Shown: positions 1 to 8,680, numbered from the stretch's first letter. The stretch: DNA of 64,000 nucleotides from an uncultured Roseicyclus sp. (GCA_947494975.1 CANLXA010000002.1:496001-560000); one strand, 5' to 3'. A program made the numbers and translations. Notes: generated from the letters alone by a model not told the origin.

Positions 1-963
1 GTGTCCTGCCTGGGCGGTGGAGGAGAAGACGGCACCGATGGCCCGCCGGGCATCTTCATCATGGATTGCGAGACCTTTGACATCATCGGCCAATACGAGA
101 TGGACCGGGGCAAGCAGGACAAGCATTACGATTTCTGGTGGAACCTGCCGCAGGATTACATGGTGAGTTCCGAATGGGGCCTGCCGCCGCAATTCGAAAA
201 CGGCGTGGTGCCGGAGGATCTGCTCTCCAACAAATACGGCCACTCGATCCACTTCTGGGATCTGCGTGCGCGCAAGAACATCCAGACGATGGATTTCGGC
301 GAAAACTACCAGATGGCGCTGGAGATCCGGCCCGCCCATGATCCCACCAAATCCTACGGGTTCTGCGGTGTGGTGGTGGATACGACCAATCTGCAAGGCG
401 CGATTTTCACCTGGTGGCGCGACGAGGATGGCAAATGGCAATCCAAGAAGACCATCACGATCGATCCCCGCCCGGAGAAGCCCGAAAATCTGCCGCCGCT
501 GTTGCAGGGGTTCGAGGCGGTGCCGCCGCTGGTCACCGATATCGACCTCAGCCTCGACGACAAGTACCTCTACGTGGCCTGTTGGGGGCTGGGGGAGATG
601 CACCAATACAATGTGTCCGATCCCATGAACCCGGTCCTGACCGGCAAGGTGGAACTGGGCGGCATCGCCCGGGGCACCAAGCACGTCAACGGCAAGGATT
701 TTGCCTATGGTCCGCAGATGGTTGAGATCAGCCGCGATGGCAAACGCCTCTATTGGACCAATTCGCTCTATTCGACATGGGACGACCAATTCTATCCCGA
801 CGATGAAGGCGGGCAGATGGTCATGGCGCGGGTCGGCGAAAATGGCGGGTTGGAGCTCGACAAGGACTTCTACATCGACTTTCCCAAGGGCCTGCGCTCA
901 CACCAGATCCGGCTGGAGGGTGGAGATTGTTCGACCGACAGCTTCTGCTACCCGTCGGTCTGA
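1..963 (+). CDS. Selenium-binding protein / methanethiol oxidase (SBP56 family), 5' truncated by the window edge
   Basis: C-terminal 320 residues of an SBP56-family beta-propeller protein; members are about 450 residues, so the gene starts left of the window and the GTG at base 1 is an internal codon. Family features visible are the FWWNLP, VSSEWG and GHSIHFWDL blocks, the HQIRLEGGDCS stretch near the end and a final Cys-containing tail. Bacterial members studied as MtoX oxidise methanethiol to formaldehyde, H2S and H2O2 using copper in the periplasm. The next gene starts 4 bases after the stop and a sulfur-transport set follows, which favours methanethiol oxidase over a generic selenium-binding role. 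The substrate is inferred from family and context. Confidence 0.9.
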   Translation: MSCLGGGGEDGTDGPPGIFIMDCETFDIIGQYEMDRGKQDKHYDFWWNLPQDYMVSSEWGLPPQFENGVVPEDLLSNKYGHSIHFWDLRARKNIQTMDFGENYQMALEIRPAHDPTKSYGFCGVVVDTTNLQGAIFTWWRDEDGKWQSKKTITIDPRPEKPENLPPLLQGFEAVPPLVTDIDLSLDDKYLYVACWGLGEMHQYNVSDPMNPVLTGKVELGGIARGTKHVNGKDFAYGPQMVEISRDGKRLYWTNSLYSTWDDQFYPDDEGGQMVMARVGENGGLELDKDFYIDFPKGLRSHQIRLEGGDCSTDSFCYPSV

Positions 964-966
964 CAC

Positions 967-1635
967 ATGCCCGAACTGACATCGATGGCGGCCCTTTGGG
1001 GGGCCGTCATCCTGTCCGGTCTCTATCACGGCATCAATCCCGGCATGGGGTGGCCGCTGGCGGTGTCTGCGGCCTTGATGGAGCGCAGGCACAAGGCGAT
1101 GCCCAAGGCGCTGGCGATGCTGGCGCTTGGGCATTTCCTGGCGATGATCGGCATCCTGCTACCGTTTTCCCTGATGATCTTTCTGGTCGAATGGGAGGTT
1201 CAGATCCGCATCGGCGCGGGCCTTCTGGTGGTTGCGATGGGGGTCTACCTGCTGATCAATCGCCGCCATCCGCGGTTTCTGGCCCGTGTGCATCCCGCCC
1301 GTCTGGCGCTTTGGTCCTTCCTGGCGGCGATGGCGCATGGCGCGGGCCTGATGCTGGTACCGATCTATTTGGGGATTTGCGCCATCGGGGCGGATGAGGC
1401 CGGGCATCTGGCGGCGCGGGCGCTGATGGGCAACACCGTGATCACCGCCTTCGGCGTGGCCGCGATCCATACAGTCGCGATGACTGTGGCGGGCGGTTTG
1501 ATCGCGGTGATCATCTACCTGTGGCTGGGGCTCAGGTTCCTGTCGAAGACGTGGTTCAATCTCGATATCGTCTGGGCGCTGAGCCTGATCCTCGTGGGCG
1601 GGTTCGGGATTTACGCCGCGTCTTTCGGGCATTGA
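967..1635 (+). CDS. Polytopic inner-membrane protein, function unknown
   Basis: A 222-residue hydrophobic protein with about six predicted membrane helices and short basic loops (ERRHK, NRRHPR). A YHGINPGMGWP motif at about residues 19-29, inside the first helix region, is the most distinctive feature and suggests a ligand- or metal-binding helix, but I cannot assign a characterised family. It begins 4 bases after the SBP56 stop, so it is probably co-transcribed and translationally coupled with it. It may help export, metallate or feed the methanethiol oxidase. No signal peptide or soluble domain is seen. Confidence 0.8.
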   Translation: MPELTSMAALWGAVILSGLYHGINPGMGWPLAVSAALMERRHKAMPKALAMLALGHFLAMIGILLPFSLMIFLVEWEVQIRIGAGLLVVAMGVYLLINRRHPRFLARVHPARLALWSFLAAMAHGAGLMLVPIYLGICAIGADEAGHLAARALMGNTVITAFGVAAIHTVAMTVAGGLIAVIIYLWLGLRFLSKTWFNLDIVWALSLILVGGFGIYAASFGH

Positions 1636-1792
1636 TTGTGTGCTGCCGAGGATCCCGGAAACGGCCGACAACTTGCATCTGCCCCGGGGTTGAAACCCGT
1701 TCTCTTGTCTGGAACATCGCATCACCGATAGCCATCTCTCTCCATATGTCACGAAGAGGGGTGCGAAGCCGATGACCGCGAAGGAGACCGCC

Positions 1793-2461
1793 ATGGATAC
1801 CGAGGCTTGGGTGGACCGCTTTCCCGGATTGGCGCGCCTTGACGGGCCCACCAAAGCGCTTCTGCAAGAGCGCAGTGCGCTGGCGGAGGCGCCCCGCGGC
1901 ACGATGGTGTTCGGGCCCGGAAAGTCACCGGAAAACATGCTCTTTCTGCTCGATGGCACGGTCCGCGTTCAGCAGGTGTCGGAAACCGGGCACGAGATCG
2001 TTCTGTACCGGATTCAGGCCGGGCAAAGCTGTGTCCTGACAACCGCATGCCTTCTGGCCTACGAGGATTATTCTGCGGAGGGCATCGCGGAAACCGATAT
2101 ACGGGCCGTGGCCGTCCCGCGGGCGGTGTTTGATGAGCTTGTGGCGCAATCGAAGCCGTTCCGCGATTTTGTCTTTGCGGCGTTCTCCAAGCGGATCACC
2201 GATCTGTTTCTGATGATCGATCAGGTGGCGTTTCAGCGCGTCGATGTCCGCCTGGCCGATACGCTGACGAAGCTTGCCGACGATCACGACAGGGTCGTTA
2301 CGACGCATCAGAAATTGTCGGTGGAGCTTGGGACGGCGCGCGAGGTGATTTCGCGCCAATTGCAGGAGTTCCAGCGCCGGGGGTGGATCGAGCAGGCCCG
2401 TGGCAGCGTCAGCCTGCTGGACCGGCCCAAGTTGGAAGCCCTGGCGGGCCACAACACGTAG
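1793..2461 (+). CDS. Crp/Fnr-family transcriptional regulator
   Basis: A 222-residue protein with a cNMP-binding-type beta barrel (about residues 15-130) and a C-terminal winged helix-turn-helix (about 140-215, with LGTAREVISRQLQEFQRRG as recognition region). No N-terminal Fnr-type cysteine cluster is present, so it is not a [4Fe-4S] oxygen sensor of the Fnr kind; one Cys pair lies inside the barrel (SCVLTTAC). I chose ATG 1793 because AAGGAG lies 6 bases upstream; an in-frame ATG at 1772 has no such site. It sits between the SBP56 pair and a DUF2892-YeeE-YeeE set, so control of sulfur genes is likely. A perfect palindrome lies just downstream (2478-2492). Confidence 0.9.
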   Translation: MDTEAWVDRFPGLARLDGPTKALLQERSALAEAPRGTMVFGPGKSPENMLFLLDGTVRVQQVSETGHEIVLYRIQAGQSCVLTTACLLAYEDYSAEGIAETDIRAVAVPRAVFDELVAQSKPFRDFVFAAFSKRITDLFLMIDQVAFQRVDVRLADTLTKLADDHDRVVTTHQKLSVELGTAREVISRQLQEFQRRGWIEQARGSVSLLDRPKLEALAGHNT

Positions 2462-2477
2462 CGGTTTCCCGGCACTT

Positions 2478-2492
2478 GGTGACATAGTCACC
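2478..2492. promoter_or_regulatory. Perfect palindrome, candidate Crp/Fnr-family operator
   Basis: GGTGAC-ATA-GTCACC is a perfect inverted repeat of 6-bp arms around 3 bases, placed 56 bp before the DUF2892 gene and 16 bp after the Crp/Fnr gene stop. The inner GTGA-N5-TCAC resembles the CRP half-sites with one base less in the spacer. There is no T run, so it is not an intrinsic terminator. Binding by the adjacent regulator is inferred. Confidence 0.5.
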
Positions 2493-2548
2493 GAACCTTT
2501 GCCCCGTTGATGGGTAAGATGGGTCATCATTATTCGAGGAGTCGAGAC

Positions 2549-2761
2549 ATGACGTTGAATGTTGGCACGTTCGACCGGGTTTTCCGCCTTGTTCTGGGCG
2601 TCATCTTGCTTGTCGCGCCGTTCGTATCCGGCCTTGCGATGTTCGAGAATACGGCGATCACGGTCGTGTCGCTCATCGTGGGCGGTGTGATGATCGCGAC
2701 GGCGGCGATGCGCTTTTGTCCGCTCTACCGGATCTTCGGCGTCCGGACGTGCAAGGTCTGA
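2549..2761 (+). CDS. DUF2892 family small membrane protein
   Basis: A 70-residue protein with two hydrophobic helices (about residues 12-30 and 34-52) and the family signature RxFRLVLG near the start and a CPLY...GxxTC end (Cys at about 57 and 68). DUF2892 domains are also the membrane tail of YgaP-type rhodaneses and often accompany sulfur-transfer proteins. ATG 2549 is chosen because AGGAG (2537-2541) precedes it with 7-base spacing. The YeeE/YedE gene follows 2 bases after its stop. A role as membrane partner of sulfane-sulfur uptake is inferred. Confidence 0.88.
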   Translation: MTLNVGTFDRVFRLVLGVILLVAPFVSGLAMFENTAITVVSLIVGGVMIATAAMRFCPLYRIFGVRTCKV

Positions 2762-2763
2762 GA

Positions 2764-3195
2764 ATGGAGACCGTCTTTACGCCGTTTCAATCGCTGGGAG
2801 GCGGGGCCTTGATTGGCCTCGCCTCCGTCATGTTGATGGCCTTCATGGGCCGGATCATGGGCGCGACGGGCATCCTTGCGGGGCTTCTGCAGCCCGCCGA
2901 TCTGTCGGATTGGTCGTGGCGCGCGGCGGTGGTGGCGGGGATGGTCAGCGGCCCTGCCGTGATGCTTCTGGTGACCGGGCAATTCCCGGCGATCCAGGTC
3001 CCGATCTCGACCGGTATGCTGGTTGTCGGCGGGTTCATCGTGGGCATCGGCGTCACACTGGGGTCCGGGTGCACCTCGGGCCACGGCGTCTGCGGCATGG
3101 CGCGCCTGTCGCCACGTTCTATCGTCGCCACGCTGACCTTCATGCTGACCACGGGCCTTACGGTGTTCGTGATCCGACACGTGCTGGGGGGCTGA
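2764..3195 (+). CDS. YeeE/YedE family transporter, first half
   Basis: A 143-residue membrane protein with about four helices and the hallmark GSGCTSGHGVCG motif at about residues 100-111. YeeE/YedE proteins move thiosulfate or related sulfur compounds through a path lined by conserved cysteines; here the two Cys of the motif are intact. In many proteobacteria the transporter is split into two genes as seen here. It starts 2 bases after the DUF2892 stop and is followed 4 bases later by the second half. The likely unit is DUF2892-YeeE-YeeE under the adjacent Crp/Fnr protein. Confidence 0.9.
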   Translation: METVFTPFQSLGGGALIGLASVMLMAFMGRIMGATGILAGLLQPADLSDWSWRAAVVAGMVSGPAVMLLVTGQFPAIQVPISTGMLVVGGFIVGIGVTLGSGCTSGHGVCGMARLSPRSIVATLTFMLTTGLTVFVIRHVLGG

Positions 3196-3199
3196 GTTG

Positions 3200-3640
3200 A
3201 TGCGTCTGCTTCTGTGCTATGGGATCGGCCTGATCTTTGGTGTCGGCATTTCGATGTCGGGCATGGCGAACCCGGCCAAGGTTCTGAATTTCTTCGATGT
3301 TGCGGGCATATGGGATCCAAGCCTTGGCTTCGTCATGGGCGGCGCCCTGGCTGTCACATTCGTGGGCTACCGCTTCGTGTTGAAGCGGCCCGGGCCGGTT
3401 CTGGGTGGCATGTTTCAACTGCCCAGGCGCCGTGATCTCGATATGCCGCTGTTGGGCGGGGCCGCGATTTTCGGGGTCGGGTGGGGGATTGCCGGATTCT
3501 GCCCCGGCGGTGCCCTTCCGGCCATCGGGACAGGTGATACGAATGTGCTGATCTTCGTCGCGGCCCTTCTTGCAGGCATCGGCACGGTCAAGATGTCTTA
3601 CGCCATCTCCAATGCCCGGAACCGTGCAAAAACCACCTGA
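3200..3640 (+). CDS. YeeE/YedE family transporter, second half
   Basis: A 146-residue membrane protein with about four helices. It carries the SMSGMANPAKVLNF block near the N-terminus and the GFCPGGAL cysteine motif at about residues 104-111, the counterpart of the GCTSGHG motif of the first half. The two proteins probably pair to form one transporter for a reduced sulfur compound. ATG 3200 is used; a TTG at 3197 is also in frame. Co-transcribed with the preceding gene (4-base gap). Confidence 0.9.
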   Translation: MRLLLCYGIGLIFGVGISMSGMANPAKVLNFFDVAGIWDPSLGFVMGGALAVTFVGYRFVLKRPGPVLGGMFQLPRRRDLDMPLLGGAAIFGVGWGIAGFCPGGALPAIGTGDTNVLIFVAALLAGIGTVKMSYAISNARNRAKTT

Positions 3641-3669
3641 TACGGACGCTGATCCGTTGCGCCGCGGGG

Positions 3670-3897
3670 CTAATCCGCGCCAATCGGCGTGAAGCGCCCG
3701 TCCCAGAATTCCTCTGCCGGGCGGACCCAGATCTGACCCGTTTCATCATCGTAGATCACAACCGGTTTACGGTCGGTTTCGTTGATACCTTCTGCAAACA
3801 CCCGGTAGAGCCCGCCCTTTCGATGCCTGTGGGTCGGGTGCCATTCCTGTTGGCCCGGTGTTTGTCGCGCGGTCAAAGGTGGGTCGGGGGCGGCCAA
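3670..3897 (-). CDS. Small DUF1653-like protein, start uncertain
   Basis: The last about 55 residues contain the DUF1653-type pattern HRHRKGG-YRV...VVIYDDETGQIWVRPAEEFWDGRF. The function of this domain is not known. The coding frame is open upstream into the ribonucleotide reductase gene as far as an ATG at 4017, which would overlap that gene by 107 bases. A TTG at 3897 or 3876 just after the reductase stop is more plausible, giving about 75 residues. No good ribosome site decides between them. It is probably translated from the same mRNA as the reductase. Confidence 0.6.
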   Translation of the reverse strand: MAAPDPPLTARQTPGQQEWHPTHRHRKGGLYRVFAEGINETDRKPVVIYDDETGQIWVRPAEEFWDGRFTPIGAD

Positions 3898-3910
3898 GTC
3901 GGGGCTCCAG

Positions 3911-5638
3911 TCATGGGACGGCCAGGATGGAGCCGGTCGTCGCGTTGGGTCGAAACGTCGTGCATCCCTTGCACCCGGCGTCGAATGCGGAATGGTAGAC
4001 GTCCTTGAACGCATCAAAGGAAATCTCTTCCGGGCAATTCACCGTTTTCGAGATCCCGCCGTCAACCCAATACTGGGCGGCGGCCTGCATGCGGATATGG
4101 GCGGCGGGATCAAGATCCATCGCAGTCACGAAGGTGTCGGGCAGGTTGGCGTTGGCCCCGAATTGGTGGCGGAAGAGCCAGTAGGCGTAATCCTCCACCC
4201 GCTCGGTCCGCTTGGTTCCGTTCGCATTGGTGATGGTCCGTGTGTAGAAACGCGAGAAGACGGGCTCGATGCCCGAGGAGACGTTGCCCGCGAACATCGA
4301 GATCGTGCCGGTGGGTGCGATGGAGGTCAGCGCCCCGTTGCGCAGGCCATGGCGCATGATCAGCTGCCGGACATCGGGATCGAGGCGCGCGATCATCGGG
4401 TGCTGCTGATGGCGCGCGGCGTCGTAGGCGAGAAATGGGCCCCGTGTTCGGGCCAGTTCGGCCGAGGCGCGATAGGCGGCATTTTGAACGATCTGCATCC
4501 ATTGGCCGACCGCATCCGCCGCCTCCTGCGATCCATAGGTCACACCCAGCATGATCAGCGCGTCTGCCACGGCCGTCACGCCAACCCCGATCCGCCGTTT
4601 CGAAAATGCCTCCACCTTTTGCAGATCGTTGGCGTATTTCGACACGTCGATTGCATTATCCAACATGTGGACGGCCACACCTGTCAGGCGGCGCAATTCA
4701 CCGAGGTCCAGGTGCGCCTCGGCCGTGAAGGGATGCCGGACAAGCCGGGCGAGGTTGATGGAGGCCAGCGGGCTTGTCCCGTTTGGCGGCAGGGGCTGTT
4801 CCGCGCAGGAATTCGTGGCCCGGATATCTTCCAGATAATTCAGCGGATTCATCGTGTTGATCCGGTCGATGAAAAGCACGCCGGGCTCTGCCGCCTCATA
4901 GGTGCGGGTCATGATCATTTCCCACAGATCACGGGCACGCAGACGGCGCACGACCTGGCCGTCCCATGTCAGATCCCACATCGTGTCGGCATCGACGGCG
5001 GCCATGAAGGCATCCGTCACCATCACGGACATATTGAAATTGCGCAGCTTGGCCGGGTCTGACTTTGCGTGGACGAATTCATCGATGCAGGGGTGATCGC
5101 AGCGCAGGGTGGCCATCATCGCGCCACGCCCCATGCCCTTCACGACCATCGCACAGACCGCATCGAAGATCGCCATTGCGGCCACCGGGCCCGCTGCGGG
5201 GCAGTCGAGACCCGACACATAGGCCCCTCTGGGGCGGATCGTGGAGAAGTCATAGCCAAGCCCGCCGCCCATTTTCATGGTCAGCGCCGCCTGTTTGGCC
5301 GTTTCCATGATCCCTTCAACGGAATCCTCGATCGTCTGCATCACGAAGGTGTTGGACAGCGTCACGTTGCGGGCGGTGCCGCAGCCCGAGAGGATGCGAC
5401 CGGCGGGAAGGAGTTTGAAGCCCTCCATGGCGGTCCGAAACGTCTGGGAGGTCTGCGCCCGGGATTTGGCTGGATCGGCCTGGGCCAGGCCAGCGGCGAC
5501 ACGCTGCCAGGTGTCGGCCACACTTTGATCAACCGCACGACCATTGCGGCGATATTGATACTTCTGCGCCCAGATCGTCCGGGCAATTGGTTGATCGAAA
5601 CTGGACTTTGCTGCAAGAAGTTCAACGGCCTGGGGCAT
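3911..5638 (-). CDS. nrdJ: Class II (adenosylcobalamin-dependent) ribonucleotide reductase, short form
   Basis: A 575-residue protein that reduces ribonucleotides to deoxyribonucleotides with a cobalamin-generated thiyl radical. The finger-loop motif N276-S-C278-A-E280 matches the catalytic N-x-C-x-E, APTGTISM (441-448) matches the phosphate-binding turn, and a C-terminal C556-KG-C559 pair matches the tail cysteines that re-reduce the active site. The cysteines usually seen in the NCFVM and GxCxLGSINL positions are Thr97 (SNTFVM) and Ser/Thr 288-289 (NGTSPLASINL). This may be a subfamily trait or a real change. AAGGTGAGG precedes the ATG. A small DUF1653-like gene follows. Confidence 0.9.
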   Translation of the reverse strand: MPQAVELLAAKSSFDQPIARTIWAQKYQYRRNGRAVDQSVADTWQRVAAGLAQADPAKSRAQTSQTFRTAMEGFKLLPAGRILSGCGTARNVTLSNTFVMQTIEDSVEGIMETAKQAALTMKMGGGLGYDFSTIRPRGAYVSGLDCPAAGPVAAMAIFDAVCAMVVKGMGRGAMMATLRCDHPCIDEFVHAKSDPAKLRNFNMSVMVTDAFMAAVDADTMWDLTWDGQVVRRLRARDLWEMIMTRTYEAAEPGVLFIDRINTMNPLNYLEDIRATNSCAEQPLPPNGTSPLASINLARLVRHPFTAEAHLDLGELRRLTGVAVHMLDNAIDVSKYANDLQKVEAFSKRRIGVGVTAVADALIMLGVTYGSQEAADAVGQWMQIVQNAAYRASAELARTRGPFLAYDAARHQQHPMIARLDPDVRQLIMRHGLRNGALTSIAPTGTISMFAGNVSSGIEPVFSRFYTRTITNANGTKRTERVEDYAYWLFRHQFGANANLPDTFVTAMDLDPAAHIRMQAAAQYWVDGGISKTVNCPEEISFDAFKDVYHSAFDAGCKGCTTFRPNATTGSILAVP

Positions 5639-5984
5639 GTATCCTCACCTTTCTAGTTCCCAGGAGGCTTTAGATTCAAATTCTGCCTAATGTGTTAATT
5701 TTGAGAAGAAAATTCCCGGAAAAGTTATGAATTGGTTAAAATGCGATCTGTTTGCATGATGAATAAGCGGCCTTCCTAAACGCATGCCATCGTATGCACT
5801 CGAATGCGGCATAACTCGTCGAATAACTCATTTGCGGCACAATTGGTTTCAAGCCGGTCACCGGATTTGCGAACATTTTGAAGGAAGGTTTCTGTGTTTC
5901 CCGCGGGCCGCTGTGCCGCGGTTCAGCCCGGGTTAAGGAATACACAATAGCGATGGCTCAGGTGTTTTCTGAAGGGGCCGATAA
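5639..5984. other. Intergenic region between divergent nrdJ and GST genes
   Basis: About 346 bp, more AT-rich than its surroundings and holding the divergent promoters. I see no RNA gene, no cobalamin riboswitch core and no clear NrdR-box pair. A short ORF on the minus strand (5736-5945) shows no family features. Confidence 0.6.
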
Positions 5985-6617
5985 ATGCACACACTCTATG
6001 CCTGTCTTGGATCCGGAAATTGCTTCAAACCGTGGTTGGCGCTGCAGCAGCTTGGGCAACCGGTCCGCGTTGAGCTGATTGACGTGTTGAAGGGTGAGCA
6101 GAAGTCAGACGGCTATCTGCGCATCAATCCCGATGGCGTTGTCCCGTTCCTGCGAACCGACAGCGGCCGGGGCATCGGCGAAAGCAACGCCATGCTCTGG
6201 TTCATCGCGGAGGGCACGCATTTGATGCCCGACAATGCGGAAGACCGCGCCGAGGCGTTGCAATGGATGTTCTTCGAACAATCCAAGCTGGAGCCTTACA
6301 TTTCGCCGGCGCGGTTCTTTACCACGATCCTTCCCGATCAGCGGGAGGCGCGCAAAGACGATATTGCAGCATGGCAGGCCCTCGCGGCTGGCGGATTGGC
6401 GCGGTTGAATGCACATCTGAGCAATCGGACATACATGTTGTCATCGGGCTATTCCGTCGCCGATATCGCCGTGTTCGGATATGTCCATGTTCTGGAAGAG
6501 GCCGGGCTATCCCTGGCGGACTATCCGTCCATCGCCCTCTGGATCGACGCGGTACGGGAAACGGCCGGGTTCCAGCCCCTTGCCGAGTTGGGCCAAGCGG
6601 ACCTGCGCGCGGCCTGA
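5985..6617 (+). CDS. Glutathione S-transferase family protein
   Basis: A 210-residue cytosolic protein with an N-terminal thioredoxin-like half (about 1-80, including the cis-Pro region GVVPFL and the gamma-glutamyl-binding GESNAML) and an all-helical C-terminal half (about 90-205, with the N-capping motif YSVADIAVFGYVH). The N-terminal loop reads GSGNCFKP, which supplies a Ser or Cys near the glutathione thiol. Likely a detoxification or dehalogenation-type GST; the substrate is not predictable. GGGG lies about 8 bases before the ATG. The GGDEF-EAL gene begins 23 bases after its stop. Confidence 0.9.
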   Translation: MHTLYACLGSGNCFKPWLALQQLGQPVRVELIDVLKGEQKSDGYLRINPDGVVPFLRTDSGRGIGESNAMLWFIAEGTHLMPDNAEDRAEALQWMFFEQSKLEPYISPARFFTTILPDQREARKDDIAAWQALAAGGLARLNAHLSNRTYMLSSGYSVADIAVFGYVHVLEEAGLSLADYPSIALWIDAVRETAGFQPLAELGQADLRAA

Positions 6618-6640
6618 TCATCAAAGTGCGGTCCGCGAAT

Positions 6641-8680
6641 ATGAGCAATCCAGCTTCAGGGCCTCGGGCCTTGCCCGGACCGATGCAGCCCGGCGCGCCG
6701 GTGCTGGAAGAGCAGATCGACCAATTCGCGGCCGCTCGAAACCTCCAGACCCCCACCTGGGTGTTTGATATCGATGCCGGTCGGATCGTGCACGCCAACG
6801 GGTCGGCCTGCGCCTTGTGGCAGGCAGACACGGAGCGGGAATTGCAGCAGCGCGATATGTCCAAGGACATGTCTCCGACCGTTGCAAAACGCCTGAAGCA
6901 GTATCAGGCCGACTTCGCCGCGCGGGATGCCACGTTCACCGAGTTGTGGACGCTGTATCCCAACGGCAAGCCAACCAGCGTGATGGTTCAGTTTTGTGGC
7001 TTCCGCCTGTTGGATGGCCGCATGGCCATGCAATGCGAGGTGTTCGCGGAAGCCGATGATCAACCCGACAACCTGCGCAGCGCGGAAGCACTGCTGCACA
7101 CCGACGTGATGATCACGCTATACAGCTTTTCCGGCCCACCGCTCTACATGAACCCGGCCGCACGCAACGCGTCGCATGATGCCAATGCCCCAATTGCGCA
7201 GCTCTTCGTGGATTCCCGCGATTTCGACGTTCTGATGTTCGAGTTGGAGGGCGCGGGAGAGCACCGGCGCGTCGCGCGGGTAAAGACATCCTTGGGCCAG
7301 CGATGGTTTGATATTTCGGCCAAGCAGTGCAGTGACGCGATTTCCGGCGAACCGGCGATCCTGGTGACGGCCATCGATGTGAGCGAGTTGAAGGATGCCC
7401 GGGATCAGGCCCGCTACCTGGCGAACCGGGACCAGCTGACAGGGTGTTTCAATCGGTCCTATCTTCAGCATTATGCGGCCCATATTGCCGATACCGAAAT
7501 CACGCCCCGGGCCCTTTTGTATTTCGACGTCGATCGGTTCAAGCAGATCAATGACACATTCGGGCACGAGATGGGTGATGCCGTCCTGATCGAGCTGGCC
7601 GCACGGGCGCAGGTCTATGCCGCGTCACAAGACGTTGTCGTGCGTCTGGGCGGCGACGAATTCGTGATCGTGATGGAGGTCTCGGAGGACAAGGCGGAGT
7701 TCCTGACCCGCGTCGAAACGGTGTTTCGCGCCCTGTCATCGCCGATCCTGTGCGGTGCGACCAACATCAACGCGAAGGTCAGCATGGGCATTTCCGTGTT
7801 TGAGCCGAGCGAGTTTGACGTCGATGCCGTGCTTCGCCAGGCAGATATCGCGCTTTACATGTCGAAGAAGCGGGGCCGGAACCGGTTCACGTTCTACGAC
7901 GACGCGATGGGCGAAGCGGCCGAACGGCGCAGCAGAACCGAGGCCGAGATCGAACAGGCCCTGCAGCGCCGGGAATTCACCTTGCATTATCAACCGCGTA
8001 TCGACGTCAAAAGCGGAGAAATCGCGTCTGTCGAAGGCCTGGCACGGTGGATGCATCCGGAGCGGGGGATGATCCTCCCCGGCGAATTCATCCCGATTTG
8101 CGAAGAAACGGGCATGATAGAAGCGCTGGGGCAGCAGGTGCTTGAGATGGGATTTGCGCAGTCGAAGGCGTGGCTGGATGCGGGCGTTAATACGCGCCTG
8201 TCTTTGAACATTTCGCCGCGGCAATTCGCTGATAGTGGGCTGTTGGACAGGTTGAAGGCCTGCGCCGGCACGGCCGGCTTCACCCCCGGGCAGATCGAGC
8301 TTGAAATCACGGAAAGCGTTTTGATTGGTGAACACGATGGGATCGCCGCCAAGCTGCAGACAATCACCGATATGGGCTTTGAAATCGCGATTGACGATTT
8401 CGGGACCGGATATTCGAACCTGTCCTATATCTCCCGATTTCCGTTGCACACGCTGAAGATCGATCGCTCGTTCATTGCGCAGCTCCCGCATTCTGGGCCG
8501 ATCGTGCAATTGATCGTTGCCCTCGCCGAACAGATCGGCGCGAAGACCGTGGCCGAGGGTGTGGAGACCGAGGAGCAATACGAGTGGTTGGCCAATTGTG
8601 GATGTGACCAGATTCAGGGTTTCTATGTCGCCAAGCCGGCCCCGGCCCCTGATATCGAGGCCGAACTGACGCGGACCTGA
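6641..8680 (+). CDS. PAS-GGDEF-EAL cyclic-di-GMP turnover protein
   Basis: A 679-residue soluble protein: two PAS-like regions (about 30-135 and 145-245), a GGDEF domain (about 262-420, intact G337-G-D-E-F341) and an EAL domain (about 430-672). The EAL signature is present as E465-G-L and DDFGTGYSNL is intact at 585-594, with the LxLNISPRQF and TVAEGVET blocks, so both cyclase and phosphodiesterase sites look complete. No RxxD inhibitory site precedes GGDEF. There is no membrane helix, so it responds to an internal signal through PAS. The frame is open further upstream, but ATG 6641 is the first sensible start after the GST stop. Confidence 0.93.
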   Translation: MSNPASGPRALPGPMQPGAPVLEEQIDQFAAARNLQTPTWVFDIDAGRIVHANGSACALWQADTERELQQRDMSKDMSPTVAKRLKQYQADFAARDATFTELWTLYPNGKPTSVMVQFCGFRLLDGRMAMQCEVFAEADDQPDNLRSAEALLHTDVMITLYSFSGPPLYMNPAARNASHDANAPIAQLFVDSRDFDVLMFELEGAGEHRRVARVKTSLGQRWFDISAKQCSDAISGEPAILVTAIDVSELKDARDQARYLANRDQLTGCFNRSYLQHYAAHIADTEITPRALLYFDVDRFKQINDTFGHEMGDAVLIELAARAQVYAASQDVVVRLGGDEFVIVMEVSEDKAEFLTRVETVFRALSSPILCGATNINAKVSMGISVFEPSEFDVDAVLRQADIALYMSKKRGRNRFTFYDDAMGEAAERRSRTEAEIEQALQRREFTLHYQPRIDVKSGEIASVEGLARWMHPERGMILPGEFIPICEETGMIEALGQQVLEMGFAQSKAWLDAGVNTRLSLNISPRQFADSGLLDRLKACAGTAGFTPGQIELEITESVLIGEHDGIAAKLQTITDMGFEIAIDDFGTGYSNLSYISRFPLHTLKIDRSFIAQLPHSGPIVQLIVALAEQIGAKTVAEGVETEEQYEWLANCGCDQIQGFYVAKPAPAPDIEAELTRT

